The notes beneath the pieces are model-generated. The model made no database searches and was not told where the DNA came from. It saw nothing but the letters and a program-made list of their open reading frames with translations. A DNA stretch of 64,000 nucleotides from DATBGO01 sp963695645 (GTDB taxonomy: Bacteria > Actinomycetota > Actinomycetes > Streptosporangiales > Streptosporangiaceae), in the NCBI GenBank assembly GCA_963695645.1, contig CAVOHC010000017.1:310001-374000 (forward strand). The letters are read 5' to 3'. A program made the position numbers and the translations under genes. This document shows positions 28,893 through 38,048 of the stretch, piece by piece; position 1 is the first letter of the stretch, and each line of letters opens with the position of its first letter.

Positions 28893-30055
28893 GACACCTC
28901 CCCATGGCCAGCCGCGGGAACCGCCACGGGGGGCTGGGCGGCCGGGGGCTGGGCGGCCGACCGCGCCGCAGCGTGCGGCCGCCGGACCTTGATGTGGTAC
29001 CTGGTGAAGATCTCCGCGCCCAGCACGCAGAACAGCAGGATGCCCTCCATCGTCCCGGTCAGGCCGATGGGGAAGCCCGGGCCCTGGAGCGCGAAGCCCG
29101 CGTTGACCAGCATGCCGATGAAGAACGACGTCACGATGACCGCGATCGGGTTGTAGCGGCCGAGCGCCGCCACCACGATGCCGGTGTAGCCGAAACCGGG
29201 CTGCTCCAGGCCGCGGGGATCCAGGACGTGGCTGAAGTCGCCCACCTGGCTCGCCCCGCCGATCCCGGCGACGCCACCGGACAGCGCCATCAGCGAGAGG
29301 ATCTTGCGGCGGGTCTTGACGCCCGCGTACGTCGCCGCCTTCGGTGAATCGGCCACCACGCGCATCTCGAACCCGTACTTCGTGGAGCGGATCATGCCCC
29401 ACAGCGCCACGGCCAGCCCGACCCCGACGAGCAGCCCGAACGGGATAGTCAGGCTGGACAGCTGCAGCGCGGGCCAGCTGCCGGCGGCGGGCAGGGTCTT
29501 CCCGGTCGGGAAGACCTTCGCCGACGGTGAGGTGAGGTCCCGCCAGTAGGAAGTGCTGTCGAAGATCAGGTAATACATGATGTTCGCGGCCACGTAGTTG
29601 AGCATCAGCGTGGTGAGGATCTCGTTGGTGTTGAGGTAGGCGCGGAGGAAACCGGGGATCGAGGCCCACAGGGATCCGGCCGCCACCCCAGCGACGATCA
29701 TCGCCACGATGACGATGGGCCCGGGCTGGCCGCGCAGCAGCAGGCCTACCCCAGATGCCCCGATGGCCCCCATGTAGAGCTGGCCCTCGCCGCCGATGTT
29801 CCAGACCCGCATCCGGAACGCGACGGCCGCGGCCAGGCCGGTGAACAGCAGCGGGGTCATGCTCACCAGCGTCGAGTTGAGCGCGCCCGGCTGGGTGATG
29901 CTGGCCTGGACGATCTGGTGGTAGGTCGTGAGCGGGTTATGCCCGGTCGCGGCGAGGACGATGCCCCCGACGATCATGGCCAGCACGACAGCCGCCAGCG
30001 GGACTGCGAAGTTCAGCCACCGGGGGTGCGTCTCCCGTGCTTCGAAACTGATCAT
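28889..30055 (-). CDS. ABC purine/nucleoside transporter permease (first)
   Basis: 388 aa, BPD_transp_2 family, YufP-like. A TM helix at 17-37 is followed by RMRVWNIGGEGQLYMGA, the conserved permease segment, and further helices; the C-terminus is a charged, Ala/Pro-rich cytoplasmic tail of about 30 residues. ATG 30055 overlaps the ATPase stop. It is the larger of the two permeases, as usual in this transporter class. Confidence 0.9.
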   Translation of the reverse strand: MISFEARETHPRWLNFAVPLAAVVLAMIVGGIVLAATGHNPLTTYHQIVQASITQPGALNSTLVSMTPLLFTGLAAAVAFRMRVWNIGGEGQLYMGAIGASGVGLLLRGQPGPIVIVAMIVAGVAAGSLWASIPGFLRAYLNTNEILTTLMLNYVAANIMYYLIFDSTSYWRDLTSPSAKVFPTGKTLPAAGSWPALQLSSLTIPFGLLVGVGLAVALWGMIRSTKYGFEMRVVADSPKAATYAGVKTRRKILSLMALSGGVAGIGGASQVGDFSHVLDPRGLEQPGFGYTGIVVAALGRYNPIAVIVTSFFIGMLVNAGFALQGPGFPIGLTGTMEGILLFCVLGAEIFTRYHIKVRRPHAAARSAAQPPAAQPPVAVPAAGHGEVS

Positions 30056-31647
30056 GACGTCACTCCCGCCATCATCAGCCCGATCCGGTCCACGTCCGCG
30101 TCGTCCCGGTCGAGCAGTCCGACCACCTCGCCCCGGTACATCACCGCGATGCGATCGGCGAGATCGAGAACCTCGTCGAGGTCCTCGCTGATGAGCAGCA
30201 CGCCCAAGCCTTGTTCCGCCGATCCGGTCAGGAGCAGGCGGACGCTCTGCGTCGCGGCTACGTCCAGGCCCCGGGTCGGGGACGCCGCGACGAGTACCTT
30301 CGCGTGCCCGGACAGCTCCCGGGCCAGCAGCAGCCGCTGGACATTGCCACCGGACAGTTCGCGGGCGAGCGTCTTCGGCCCGCGGGCGACGATGTCGAAT
30401 CGATCGATGAGCTCAGTCGCGTTCTGCTGGGCGCGCCGGGTGTGCAGGATCGGCCCATGACCCTCGCGGTACGACTTCAGGATGAGGTTGTCGGCGATCG
30501 AGAGGCCGGGGGCCACGCCGACGCCCATCCGCTCCTCGGGGACGTAGCCGAGGCCGGCGTCGATGGCCTCCCAGGGCGTCCCGTGCTGAGGCCGGCCCGC
30601 GATGGTGACCGTGCCCGCCGTGGCGGGCCGCTCCCCCGCGACGACCTCGGCCAGCTCACGCTGGCCGTTCCCGGCGACGCCGGCGATGCCCAGGATCTCA
30701 CCGGCTCGCACCTGCAGCGAGACCCTGGTGAGCGCCGGGGTGCCCAGATCCCCCCGGGCGCTGACGTCGGAGAGCGCGAGCACGTCCTCGCCCCCGTTGA
30801 TCCTCGCTTTGCTTTCCTTGCGCGCCAGCAGGACATCGCGGCCGACCATCAGGTGAGCCAGCGATCTGGCGTCGCTGTCGGCCGTTCGCACCGTCCCCAT
30901 CGCCTTGCCGCCGCGCAGCACCGTGACCCGGTTGGCTACGGCGAGCACCTCGGGCATCTTGTGCGAGATGAATATCACGCTCTTGCCGTCGGCGGTCATC
31001 CCCTCGAGCGTCTCGAAAAGCTGCCGCACCTCCTGGGGAGTCAGCACGGTGGTCGGCTCATCCAGGATCAGGGTCCGCGCGCCGCGGTACAGCGCCTTGA
31101 GGATCTCTACGCGCTGCTGCTCGCCCATGGACAGCTGCCAGATCTTCGCGGCCGGCTCGATCGGCATATGGAACTGCTCGGCGATCTCGCCGATCTCGCG
31201 TTCGACCCGCCGCGGCGAGAACCACATCCCGCTCCGCCGCGACCAGCCGAGGATCACGTTCTCTGCCACCGATAGCGACTGGACGAGCGCGAAGTGCTGG
31301 TGGACCATGAAGATCCCGGCCTGCTGCGAGTCACGCGGCGAGTGGAACTGCATGGCCTCGCCGCTCACCTCGACGTAGCCGTCGTCCGGGCGGTACAGGC
31401 CGGTCAGCACGTTGCACAGGGTCGTCTTGCCCGCGCCGTTCTCGCCGAGCAGCGCATGGATCTCGCCCGGCTGCACCTCGAACGACACGTGGTCGTTGGC
31501 CAGCACGCCGGGAAAGCGCTTCGTGACGCCCCGGGTGGCAAGGGCCGGGGCGCTGGCCGCGCCGGCCGGCGCCGGCGATCCCTCAGCGAGGGCCGCCGGC
31601 GGACCGGTCGTCGTGGTGGGCTCGCCAGTGGTTGGCTGCTCCGTCAT
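30052..31647 (-). CDS. ABC transporter ATPase, two nucleotide-binding domains (YufO-like)
   Basis: 531 aa with two ABC domains. The first has Walker A GENGAGKTT, signature LSMGEQQRVEI and Walker B LILDEPT. The second has the degenerate Walker A GVAGNGQRE and signature LSGGNVQRLLLARE, and its Walker B region reads VLVAASPTRG instead of a DEPT motif. This asymmetry is normal for sugar/nucleoside importers. The first 35 residues are Thr/Pro/Ala-rich. It is 6 bp from the binding-protein gene and is coupled to the permeases. Confidence 0.92.
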   Translation of the reverse strand: MTEQPTTGEPTTTTGPPAALAEGSPAPAGAASAPALATRGVTKRFPGVLANDHVSFEVQPGEIHALLGENGAGKTTLCNVLTGLYRPDDGYVEVSGEAMQFHSPRDSQQAGIFMVHQHFALVQSLSVAENVILGWSRRSGMWFSPRRVEREIGEIAEQFHMPIEPAAKIWQLSMGEQQRVEILKALYRGARTLILDEPTTVLTPQEVRQLFETLEGMTADGKSVIFISHKMPEVLAVANRVTVLRGGKAMGTVRTADSDARSLAHLMVGRDVLLARKESKARINGGEDVLALSDVSARGDLGTPALTRVSLQVRAGEILGIAGVAGNGQRELAEVVAGERPATAGTVTIAGRPQHGTPWEAIDAGLGYVPEERMGVGVAPGLSIADNLILKSYREGHGPILHTRRAQQNATELIDRFDIVARGPKTLARELSGGNVQRLLLARELSGHAKVLVAASPTRGLDVAATQSVRLLLTGSAEQGLGVLLISEDLDEVLDLADRIAVMYRGEVVGLLDRDDADVDRIGLMMAGVTS

Positions 31648-31653
31648 GGTCGG

Positions 31654-32784
31654 CTAACCCTGCGCGCTGCCGATGACGCCCTGAACGAACCAGTTCAGGG
31701 TGTACCTGGACAGGGCCGATGGGTTCGACAGGTTGTAGACCGGAAGGGTCTGGCCGGCCGACAGCCCGACCGTCCCGTTCTGCTTGGTCAGCGGCCCGGC
31801 GAACGGGTTGAAGGTGCCTGCCCTGATCTCGGCCTCGCGCTTGGCGATCGCCGCCTGCGCCTTGGCGGAGACCGTCGTGCCGAACGGCGCGATGTTGATC
31901 ATGTTGTCGGCGATGTTCCCGTAGGTGAAGGTGCTCTTAAAGGTGCCGTTCATGGCCGCCTTGACTGAGTTGATGTAGTACTGGTTCCAGTTGTAGACGG
32001 TCGCGGTCTGGAAGGCCTTCGGGGCGAAGCTGTTCTGGTCGGAGTCGTATCCGGTCCACTTGAGCCCGTTTGCCTCGGCGACTTCGCCGACCGTGGGATC
32101 GTCTACGCCGTCACCGAGCACATCCACGCCGGACGCCACGAGGCTCTGCGCGGCCGACCGCTCCGTGGCCGGGTCGAACCAGGAGTTCGTCCAGACCACC
32201 TTGACGGTGGCGCCTGGGTGCACGTACCTGGCCCCCATCGTGTAGGAGTCAATCTCCCTGATCACCTCGGGGATCGGGAAGGGCGCGACGAAGCCGATCT
32301 TCCCGGTCGTGGTGGCGTAGCCAGCGGCCATGCCGGCCAGATAGTCGGCGTCCTCGCCTGCGGCACCGTACTCAGACAGGTTGGTGGCCATATCGGTGCC
32401 GGTGGCCTGGGCGAAGTAGATGGTCGGGTGCGCCTTCGCCGCCGCGAGCATGGCAGGCTGGTAGCCGAACGACGTCGCGAAGATGACCTTCGCGCCACTG
32501 TTGATCAGCTGGTTGATGACCTGGGCGGTCTGCGGTCCCTCGGGAACGTTCTCCTTGTAGATCGTCTTGACCTTGCTGCCGAAGTACTGCTGGACCGCCA
32601 GCCGACCGACGTCGTGCTGGTGCGTCCATCCTGCGTCGCTCGGCGACCCGACGTAGATCCACGCCGCGATCAGCGGTTGCGTTGTTGTGGTGGCCTGGTT
32701 CGCTGCTGACTTGGAAGAGCCGCACGCCGCGAGGACGAGCGCCACTACCGTGGCGGCAACGACCACCATCGCTGGCCGTTTCAT
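31654..32784 (-). CDS. BMP-family substrate-binding lipoprotein (purine/nucleoside type)
   Basis: 376 aa. A lipoprotein signal peptide with the lipobox LAAC at about residue 20 is followed by a Thr/Ala linker and the BMP (PnrA-like) domain: AAWIYVGSPSDAGWTHQHD, IFATSFGYQP, GKIGFVAPFPIPEVIREID. ATG 32784 is preceded by GGAGGG with 6-nt spacing. BMP proteins bind nucleosides or related purines. It is the first gene of the transporter-deaminase-dehydrogenase operon; a purine-base or nucleoside ligand is inferred from context. Confidence 0.92.
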   Translation of the reverse strand: MKRPAMVVVAATVVALVLAACGSSKSAANQATTTTQPLIAAWIYVGSPSDAGWTHQHDVGRLAVQQYFGSKVKTIYKENVPEGPQTAQVINQLINSGAKVIFATSFGYQPAMLAAAKAHPTIYFAQATGTDMATNLSEYGAAGEDADYLAGMAAGYATTTGKIGFVAPFPIPEVIREIDSYTMGARYVHPGATVKVVWTNSWFDPATERSAAQSLVASGVDVLGDGVDDPTVGEVAEANGLKWTGYDSDQNSFAPKAFQTATVYNWNQYYINSVKAAMNGTFKSTFTYGNIADNMINIAPFGTTVSAKAQAAIAKREAEIRAGTFNPFAGPLTKQNGTVGLSAGQTLPVYNLSNPSALSRYTLNWFVQGVIGSAQG

Positions 32785-33229
32785 GCAAATCCCTCCTTGC
32801 TTCCGATTGCTGCCGGATGCAAGCTGCGTAGCGCAGACCCAGGCGATGATGAGACGCCACGGCCACCTGCGGGAGCCAACCTGCTCCTGCACGCCAAACG
32901 GTAGAGGGGTGATGCCAGTGACTTAAGAGTCCTTTGGTCTTCGAAACGAGGACCTATGGCCGCCTGTCATATTTTGCTGGCGTTTGTCCGCCCGTGTGCG
33001 CTGATCTGGTGTCATGCCTCGGTTCGCTGCACTGCAGGAGTCGGCCACCGGGTCGACAGCATCCGCGCCGCCCGCCTGGTGCCGTGGGTGAGCCGCCGCG
33101 CCCGCAGATCGTCTGCCTGCTCCGCCGGCTGACCGCGCCAGCACGCGGCTGAAGCCGCGTATCGGGCCCTGGTGCTGTTCCCCGCACCGCTCGCCGCTCC
33201 CGGCGAGCGCGCGTCAGAGCCGTGCGAGG
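32785..33229. other. Intergenic region upstream of the purine import operon
   Basis: 445 bp with no convincing gene. It should hold the promoter of the minus-strand operon that begins at 32784. The only clear element is the inverted repeat at 32936-32954. I looked for a purine-riboswitch-like structure and saw none. The stretch nearest the GH26 gene is very GC-rich and featureless. Confidence 0.6.
32936..32954. promoter_or_regulatory. Inverted repeat, candidate operator
   Basis: GGTCTTCG AAA CGAGGACC: 8-bp arms with one mismatch around a 3-nt centre, about 152 bp upstream of the BMP lipoprotein start. Its position fits an operator or a leader hairpin of the purine import operon. The binding regulator is unknown. 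Confidence 0.4.
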
Positions 33230-34174
33230 TCAGAGCCGTGCGAGCGTCAGCGCGGACGCTCCCGACCGGAACGCCGATTCGGCCGCCGGGCTGTTTTCGA
33301 TGCGCCAGTCCTGGCGGTAGATCCCCTGGCGCTGTGCTATGTCGAACCACACCAGCCCGAGCGTCTTGTATTGGCGCATGCCGCGGAACAGGTCCGGGAT
33401 CTTGACAGCCTGGCCGGCTGTCGGGCCGACGGCTGTCTCGGACAGAAGCACCGGCTTGTCGGTGAATCTCCGCACCTGGTCAATGGTGCCGCCGAAGACG
33501 CTGGCGAATGTGTCGGACGGCCGGACGTAGTAGCTGTCAATGCCGACCCAGGTGACGTACTCCGCGCCGGGCCACCACGAGGCGACCGGTCTGGTGTAAC
33601 GCAAGTCCGAGTTGATTGTCCACATCCAGGTGACATTGTCGGCGCCCTGGCCGCGGAACAGCGTCACGACGTGCCGCCATGCCGCCACGAACGTTGCTGC
33701 GGGGACGTGCCCGTAGCCCCACGAATACCAGTTGCCGTTCATCTCGTGCCCGAAGCCGATCACGACCGGATGGCCAAAATCCCGCACGCTGTCGGCATAC
33801 GAGCGCAGATAATCGTCGTAGTCACCTGCAGCTATCGCGGGGATGGAGGTGTCGGTGGGATCGATCTGCACGACCGTGACAGCCCCGCGACTTCGGACCG
33901 TATCCGCGAAAGACGACGCGAAGGGCTCCGCCCAGCCGCTGTAATACCCGACGAGATTCGGCTCGCGGCCGGCCGCCATCGCGAATCGCGCGACCGGCTG
34001 ATAGTCATCGGGCGGTCCGGACTCATACACGCCCAGGTAAGAGGCCAGGCTGGCGGGAGAGCCGCGCGCGCAGCCGCCGGGCGGGACTGCGCCGGATGCG
34101 ATGCGCGTAACCGTGAACGCCACGGCGGCAGCGGCGATCATGAGTGACACAAGGATCACGACGCGGGAATTCAC
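33230..34174 (-). CDS. Membrane-anchored glycoside hydrolase, GH26-like (copy 1)
   Basis: 314 aa. An N-terminal signal anchor (about residues 5-22) precedes a GH26-type barrel. The acid/base Glu144 lies in GHEMNGNWYSWG and the likely nucleophile Glu246 in LLSETAVGP. GH26 enzymes cut beta-mannans or mixed beta-glucans. It starts at GTG 34174, which overlaps the stop of a 40-codon bridging ORF (GTGA). It is closest in motif to copy 4 at 41756 (both SETAVGP). It sits last in a chain with a GT2 synthase, so trimming or releasing a secreted polysaccharide is the likely role. Confidence 0.85.
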   Translation of the reverse strand: MNSRVVILVSLMIAAAAVAFTVTRIASGAVPPGGCARGSPASLASYLGVYESGPPDDYQPVARFAMAAGREPNLVGYYSGWAEPFASSFADTVRSRGAVTVVQIDPTDTSIPAIAAGDYDDYLRSYADSVRDFGHPVVIGFGHEMNGNWYSWGYGHVPAATFVAAWRHVVTLFRGQGADNVTWMWTINSDLRYTRPVASWWPGAEYVTWVGIDSYYVRPSDTFASVFGGTIDQVRRFTDKPVLLSETAVGPTAGQAVKIPDLFRGMRQYKTLGLVWFDIAQRQGIYRQDWRIENSPAAESAFRSGASALTLARL

Positions 34175-34293
34175 GATGTCCGTGATCCGCGGCGCCCCGG
34201 CTGCCCGCTGCCGAGATCTGTGTTACTGCCGAGGTTCGTGCTGCTGCCGAGGTACCCCGTGCCGAGGCCGGTTCGGGGCAGCTGGCCGGTCAT
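34171..34293 (-). CDS. Small bridging ORF (40 aa) between two GH26 genes
   Basis: ATG at 34293 overlaps the stop of GH26 copy 2 (ATGA), and its TGA overlaps the GTG of GH26 copy 1 (GTGA). The product is Gly/Ser/Thr/Asn-rich (LGSSTNLGSNTDLGS). It matches no family I know. It may matter mainly as a device keeping ribosomes moving to the next start. A similar element lies at 36382. Confidence 0.35.
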   Translation of the reverse strand: MTGQLPRTGLGTGYLGSSTNLGSNTDLGSGQPGRRGSRTS

Positions 34294-35240
34294 GACGCAG
34301 GCTCCCGGTACGCCTCGGCGCCCCGGCGGAATGCGCCGACCGCTGCGGTGCCGCTGAGGCTCCAGTCCTGGTCCCCTTTGGCGTTGAACCACACGAACCC
34401 CAGCAGCCCGTAAGCGCGAACGCCAGCGAACAGGTCCGCGATCTTCGCTGGTTTGCCGGCGGTGGGTTCCACGCTTGTCTCGGCGATGAGTATCGGGTCT
34501 ATGGTCAGCGCGCGCACGGCCTTGATGGTCGGCCCGAACAGCGAAGCGAACGTCCACGACGGCTTGTAGTAGTACCCGTCAATACCCACCCACGACACAT
34601 ACGAATTGCCCGGCCACCAGCGCGCAGGAGAGGGAATGCTGTGGCGCCTACCGCTGATATTGACCGTCCACAGCCACGTCACGTGCCGGGCGCCCACCGC
34701 GCGGAAGACCGTGACGACGTGCCGCCAGGCGGCCACGAACACGGCCGGCGAGGTGTGCTGGTAGCCCCAGGAGTACCAGTGGCCGTTCATCTCATGGCCG
34801 AAGGACAGGATCACCCGGCTACCGAAGGCCTTGACCGCGGCGGCGTAGGAACGCAGGTAAGAGTCATAATGCCCGGACGCGATCGCGGCGAGACTGACGT
34901 CTGTCGGGTCAATCTGCACGAGGGGCACCGCGTCATGCCTGGCCGCGGCGGCGGCGAAGCTGACCTTGAACGGCTCATACCATCCGCTGTAGTACACGAC
35001 CACGTTGGGCCTGACCCCGGTGGCGGCGGTGAACGCGCTCACCCCGGCATACGACTCAGGTACCCCGGTCGCGTACACGCCGAGGTAGGACTCAGGCGCG
35101 GTCGGGCGACTGAGCTGCCCGGGCGCGGCTGGACCGGCGGACATGTCGGCGGCAGGTCCGCCGCGGAGGCTGACGACCAGGATGATCGCTGCCACGGCAG
35201 CGAGCGCCACACAGATAGCCGCGATCTGCAGGCGCGTCAC
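34290..35240 (-). CDS. Membrane-anchored glycoside hydrolase, GH26-like (copy 2)
   Basis: 316 aa from GTG 35240, which has GGAGG 9 nt upstream. A TM anchor spans residues 7-25. Acid/base Glu150 is in GHEMNGHWYSWG and nucleophile candidate Glu254 in LIAETSVEP. The frame stays open to an ATG at 35354 that overlaps the stop of copy 3, so a longer 354-aa form with a basic N-terminus is possible. I favour the GTG because copy 3 also begins VTRL at its coupled GTG. It is most like copy 3 (LFGPTIKAVRALTI shared). Confidence 0.82.
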   Translation of the reverse strand: MTRLQIAAICVALAAVAAIILVVSLRGGPAADMSAGPAAPGQLSRPTAPESYLGVYATGVPESYAGVSAFTAATGVRPNVVVYYSGWYEPFKVSFAAAAARHDAVPLVQIDPTDVSLAAIASGHYDSYLRSYAAAVKAFGSRVILSFGHEMNGHWYSWGYQHTSPAVFVAAWRHVVTVFRAVGARHVTWLWTVNISGRRHSIPSPARWWPGNSYVSWVGIDGYYYKPSWTFASLFGPTIKAVRALTIDPILIAETSVEPTAGKPAKIADLFAGVRAYGLLGFVWFNAKGDQDWSLSGTAAVGAFRRGAEAYREPAS

Positions 35241-35350
35241 TTGGTGATTCCTCCCTTTTATCCGCTGTATCCGGCTACCTTTGATCCGCCGACGCCCGTC
35301 CGGCGGCACTTCGCCGCGTCGCTGGGCGCCTCCCGAGCCGCAATATCGGT

Positions 35351-36385
35351 TCATGACGCGGGCCGCTGATACGCCCTCGCCCCCAGCCGGAACGCAGCGA
35401 CCGCCGCGGGGCTGCTGAGCCGCCAGTCACGGACGCCGTCGGCGTCGAACCACACGAAACCCAGCAGCCCGTAGGCGCGAACGCCAGCGAACAGGTCCGC
35501 GATCTTCATCGCTTTGCCTGACGCAGGCGCCGCCCCCGTCTCGGCGATGAGTATCGGGGCGATGGTCAGCGCCCGCACGGCCTTGATGGTCGGCCCGAAC
35601 AGCGAAGAAAACGTCCAGGACGACTTGAAGTAGTATCCGTCAATCCCTACCCAGGTCACATACGAAGAGCCTGGCCACCATGGCGCCGGGGATGGAATAC
35701 CACCACGCGTATCAATGATGTTGACCGTCCACAGCCAGGTCACGTTATCGGCGCCCTGCTGCCGGAACACGGTGACGATGTGCCGCCACGCCGCCACGAA
35801 TACCACCGGGGAGGTGTGCCGGTAGCCCCAAGAGTACCAGTGACCATTCATCTCATGGCCGAAACCGATGATGACCCCCTTGCCGGTTTTCGAGCCATAG
35901 CTGGCCACGTCGGTAGCGAAGGCCTCCAGGCCGGTGTCGTACTCCCCGGCCGCGATCGCCTCGAGGCTGACGCCCGATGGTTCTATCTGGATAAACGGTA
36001 TGACGCCATCGTGGGCTGCCTGGGTGGCGAATGCGGACCGGAACTTTTCATTCCAGCTGCTGTAGTAGAGCGCAACGTTCGGTTGCACGCCGGTGGCCTT
36101 GGCCATGGACTCGACCGGCGCGTAGCTCGCCGGGACGCCTCTGGTGAAAACGCCAAGGTAAGACGCCGGATATGCGGGCAGGGTAATCCGCACGGGGTGA
36201 TGACTGAATGCCCCGACCCGGGAAGTGCCGCCGACAAATACCGACCGCGGCGGGCCGATCGGAGCGGCGGTTCTCATTATGCCCGCCGTGACGTACGCCG
36301 CCGAGACGACGACGCACGCACCGATGAGAACGAAACCGATGCCGCCCTGGAAGATCCTGGCCAGGCGCCGGGCCAGCCTGGTCAC
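35351..36385 (-). CDS. Membrane-anchored glycoside hydrolase, GH26-like (copy 3)
   Basis: 344 aa from GTG 36385, which overlaps the stop of a 42-codon bridging ORF (GTGA); a GTG at 36427 would add 14 residues. Basic N-terminus (VTRLARRLAR), TM anchor about 14-35, then the hydrolase. Acid/base Glu178 is in GHEMNGHWYSWG and nucleophile candidate Glu282 in LIAETGAAP. It follows the GT2 synthase gene. Like its neighbours it probably acts on the outer face of the membrane on the polymer made by that synthase. Confidence 0.82.
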   Translation of the reverse strand: MTRLARRLARIFQGGIGFVLIGACVVVSAAYVTAGIMRTAAPIGPPRSVFVGGTSRVGAFSHHPVRITLPAYPASYLGVFTRGVPASYAPVESMAKATGVQPNVALYYSSWNEKFRSAFATQAAHDGVIPFIQIEPSGVSLEAIAAGEYDTGLEAFATDVASYGSKTGKGVIIGFGHEMNGHWYSWGYRHTSPVVFVAAWRHIVTVFRQQGADNVTWLWTVNIIDTRGGIPSPAPWWPGSSYVTWVGIDGYYFKSSWTFSSLFGPTIKAVRALTIAPILIAETGAAPASGKAMKIADLFAGVRAYGLLGFVWFDADGVRDWRLSSPAAVAAFRLGARAYQRPAS

Positions 36386-36510
36386 AATGCCGCCCGCCCC
36401 CGGGCCGCCTGCCCCCGGCTTGAGCACGTGGCGGATCGCGGTGACCGCGGCAGCGGGGCCGCCGTTACTGGCGTTACTGGCGTTACTGGCGTTGCTGGCG
36501 GTCTGGTCAT
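36382..36510 (-). CDS. Small bridging ORF (42 aa) between GT2 and GH26 copy 3
   Basis: Its ATG (36510) overlaps the GT2 stop as ATGA and its TGA overlaps the GTG of GH26 copy 3 as GTGA. The 5' half is a 9-bp tandem repeat that encodes Val-Thr-Pro units; the rest is Arg/Ser/Ala-rich. No homology is recognised. The same arrangement recurs at 34171, which argues that it is more than chance. Confidence 0.35.
   Translation of the reverse strand: MTRPPATPVTPVTPVTAAPLPRSPRSATCSSRGQAARGRAAL
36462..36505. repeat. 9-bp tandem repeat (about 4 copies)
   Basis: Unit GTTACTGGC on the plus strand, about four copies with one variant, inside the bridging ORF. Copy-number change by multiples of 9 would keep the frame. 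Confidence 0.7.
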
Positions 36511-38048
36511 GCGGTCTTTTCTCCCGGGAAGATCAGCCGGCCAACGACCAGCGCGTTCAGCACCCCGAGCGCTGCCATTACGGCGAACCTTGATGAACCG
36601 GTCTGCGCGATCCGCCAGGCGGCCAGGCTCAGCCAGACAACGGCTAGCGTGCCGTTCCAGAGGGTCACGCCCTGCCAGAACCGGCGAGTCGCATCGCCCG
36701 GCCCCCGCGTCGGCTGCCAGGACATGACCTTGCCACGTGAGTAATCCCAGATCGCGAGGACCTGGGCCCACCCGACCGCGACGGCCAGGGACCAGATCCT
36801 CGGGCTGTAGGGCGCGTTATGCCACAGCGGGTACAGCACGGTGCCCGTGATGACCGGGGGGATCAGCAGGATAGCGTTGTGCAGCCGGATCTCACCGGGC
36901 AGAAACGCCAGCAGGGTGATGGGTATCAGCGGCAGCACGAGGGTCCGCAGGCCCGTGGTGAGATTCCAGAGCCAGCCGGAGATGTACGGCAGCCGGGCCG
37001 TCAGCGGCATCTTTACTCGCCACATGTGGTGCGTGAAGAGCAGCGACGTCGCGCCGCAGCACCAGCGATACTGCTGGCGCATGAACGCGTCCAGGGTGGA
37101 CGGGCAGACGCCCGCCGCGAGCGGCACCGGGAGGTAAGTCAGCTGGTAACCGTGACGGCGCATGTCCAGGCCCGTGTGCGAGTCCTCGGCGAAGGGGATC
37201 TCGGTGAAGCCGCCGGACGGCGCGAGCGCGGTCCGCCGGTAGACGGCGTTGGACCCGACGCATAGCGCCGAGCCGAACCGGTCGCGCGACACCTGTACGG
37301 CCCGGTAGAAGACCTCCAGCGTCGGGCCCGCGGCCCGCTCGACCCAGCGCTGCCGCGAGCTTACCCGGAAATACTGGGGAGTCTGGACAATCCCGATAGC
37401 CGGGTCATCCATGTAGGGCAGGGTCTCGGCCAGGAAGTCCGTCCTCGGACGAAAGTCGGCGTCGAAGATCACGATGTGGTCACTGCCGGTGCGCCCCAAG
37501 GCGTAGTTGAGGTTCCCGGCTTTCTTGTGCTCGCGCTGGTTCGGCCGTCGCACGTAGATGAAGCCGAACGACCCGGTGAGCGCCCCGGCCTCATCGCTGG
37601 CGTTGTCGTCCAGCACGTAGACGTAGGCCTCGCCCGGGTAGGCGCGGACAAGTTCGAAGACGCCGGTCCATGTGTTGCGGAGCACCTCGGAGGGCTCGCC
37701 GCAGATCGGCAGGAAGATGTCCACGCTCGGCCAGCGGCGCGGGTACCACGCCGCTACGCGTGCCTGGTGCGCCTCCAGGTCGAAGCTGCCGCCCATGAAG
37801 TTCACCGGCAGGCTCACCGCCTGGTAGGCGATATACAGTGCCGTGTAGAGCGCGAAGGGGATCGCGATCCGGTTTCCTGCCTCGAAGAAGATCTGCGCGG
37901 TGATAACGAAGGCCGAGCTGATCAGCAACGCGCTGGTCAGATAGGGCAGCGACCGCCAGCCGTAGGAGCGCTTCTCGGCGTCATCGGGCGGAACCGGAAG
38001 GACCGGCTCGGTGCTCCGGTGACGGCCGGTCGCCATTAGCACGCTCAT
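36507..38048 (-). CDS. Cellulose-synthase-like GT2 glycosyltransferase (copy 1)
   Basis: 513 aa. Two TM helices (about 35-55 and 65-85) come before a GT-A domain, and 4-5 helices follow. The D,D,D,QxxRW signature of processive GT2 enzymes is complete: VLDD at 145-148, DAD at 196-198, AEDSHTG with Glu288/Asp289, and QQYRW at 325-329. There is no PilZ domain. It would polymerise a sugar from a UDP- or GDP-sugar and thread it across the membrane. ATG 38048 overlaps the GT39 stop. The linked GH26 hydrolases suggest a mannan- or glucan-type polymer, but donor specificity cannot be read. Confidence 0.9.
   Translation of the reverse strand: MSVLMATGRHRSTEPVLPVPPDDAEKRSYGWRSLPYLTSALLISSAFVITAQIFFEAGNRIAIPFALYTALYIAYQAVSLPVNFMGGSFDLEAHQARVAAWYPRRWPSVDIFLPICGEPSEVLRNTWTGVFELVRAYPGEAYVYVLDDNASDEAGALTGSFGFIYVRRPNQREHKKAGNLNYALGRTGSDHIVIFDADFRPRTDFLAETLPYMDDPAIGIVQTPQYFRVSSRQRWVERAAGPTLEVFYRAVQVSRDRFGSALCVGSNAVYRRTALAPSGGFTEIPFAEDSHTGLDMRRHGYQLTYLPVPLAAGVCPSTLDAFMRQQYRWCCGATSLLFTHHMWRVKMPLTARLPYISGWLWNLTTGLRTLVLPLIPITLLAFLPGEIRLHNAILLIPPVITGTVLYPLWHNAPYSPRIWSLAVAVGWAQVLAIWDYSRGKVMSWQPTRGPGDATRRFWQGVTLWNGTLAVVWLSLAAWRIAQTGSSRFAVMAALGVLNALVVGRLIFPGEKTA

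Noticed and set aside
32785..33229. Purine riboswitch before the import operon
   Set aside because: No conserved purine-aptamer loops or pairing pattern could be found by eye.
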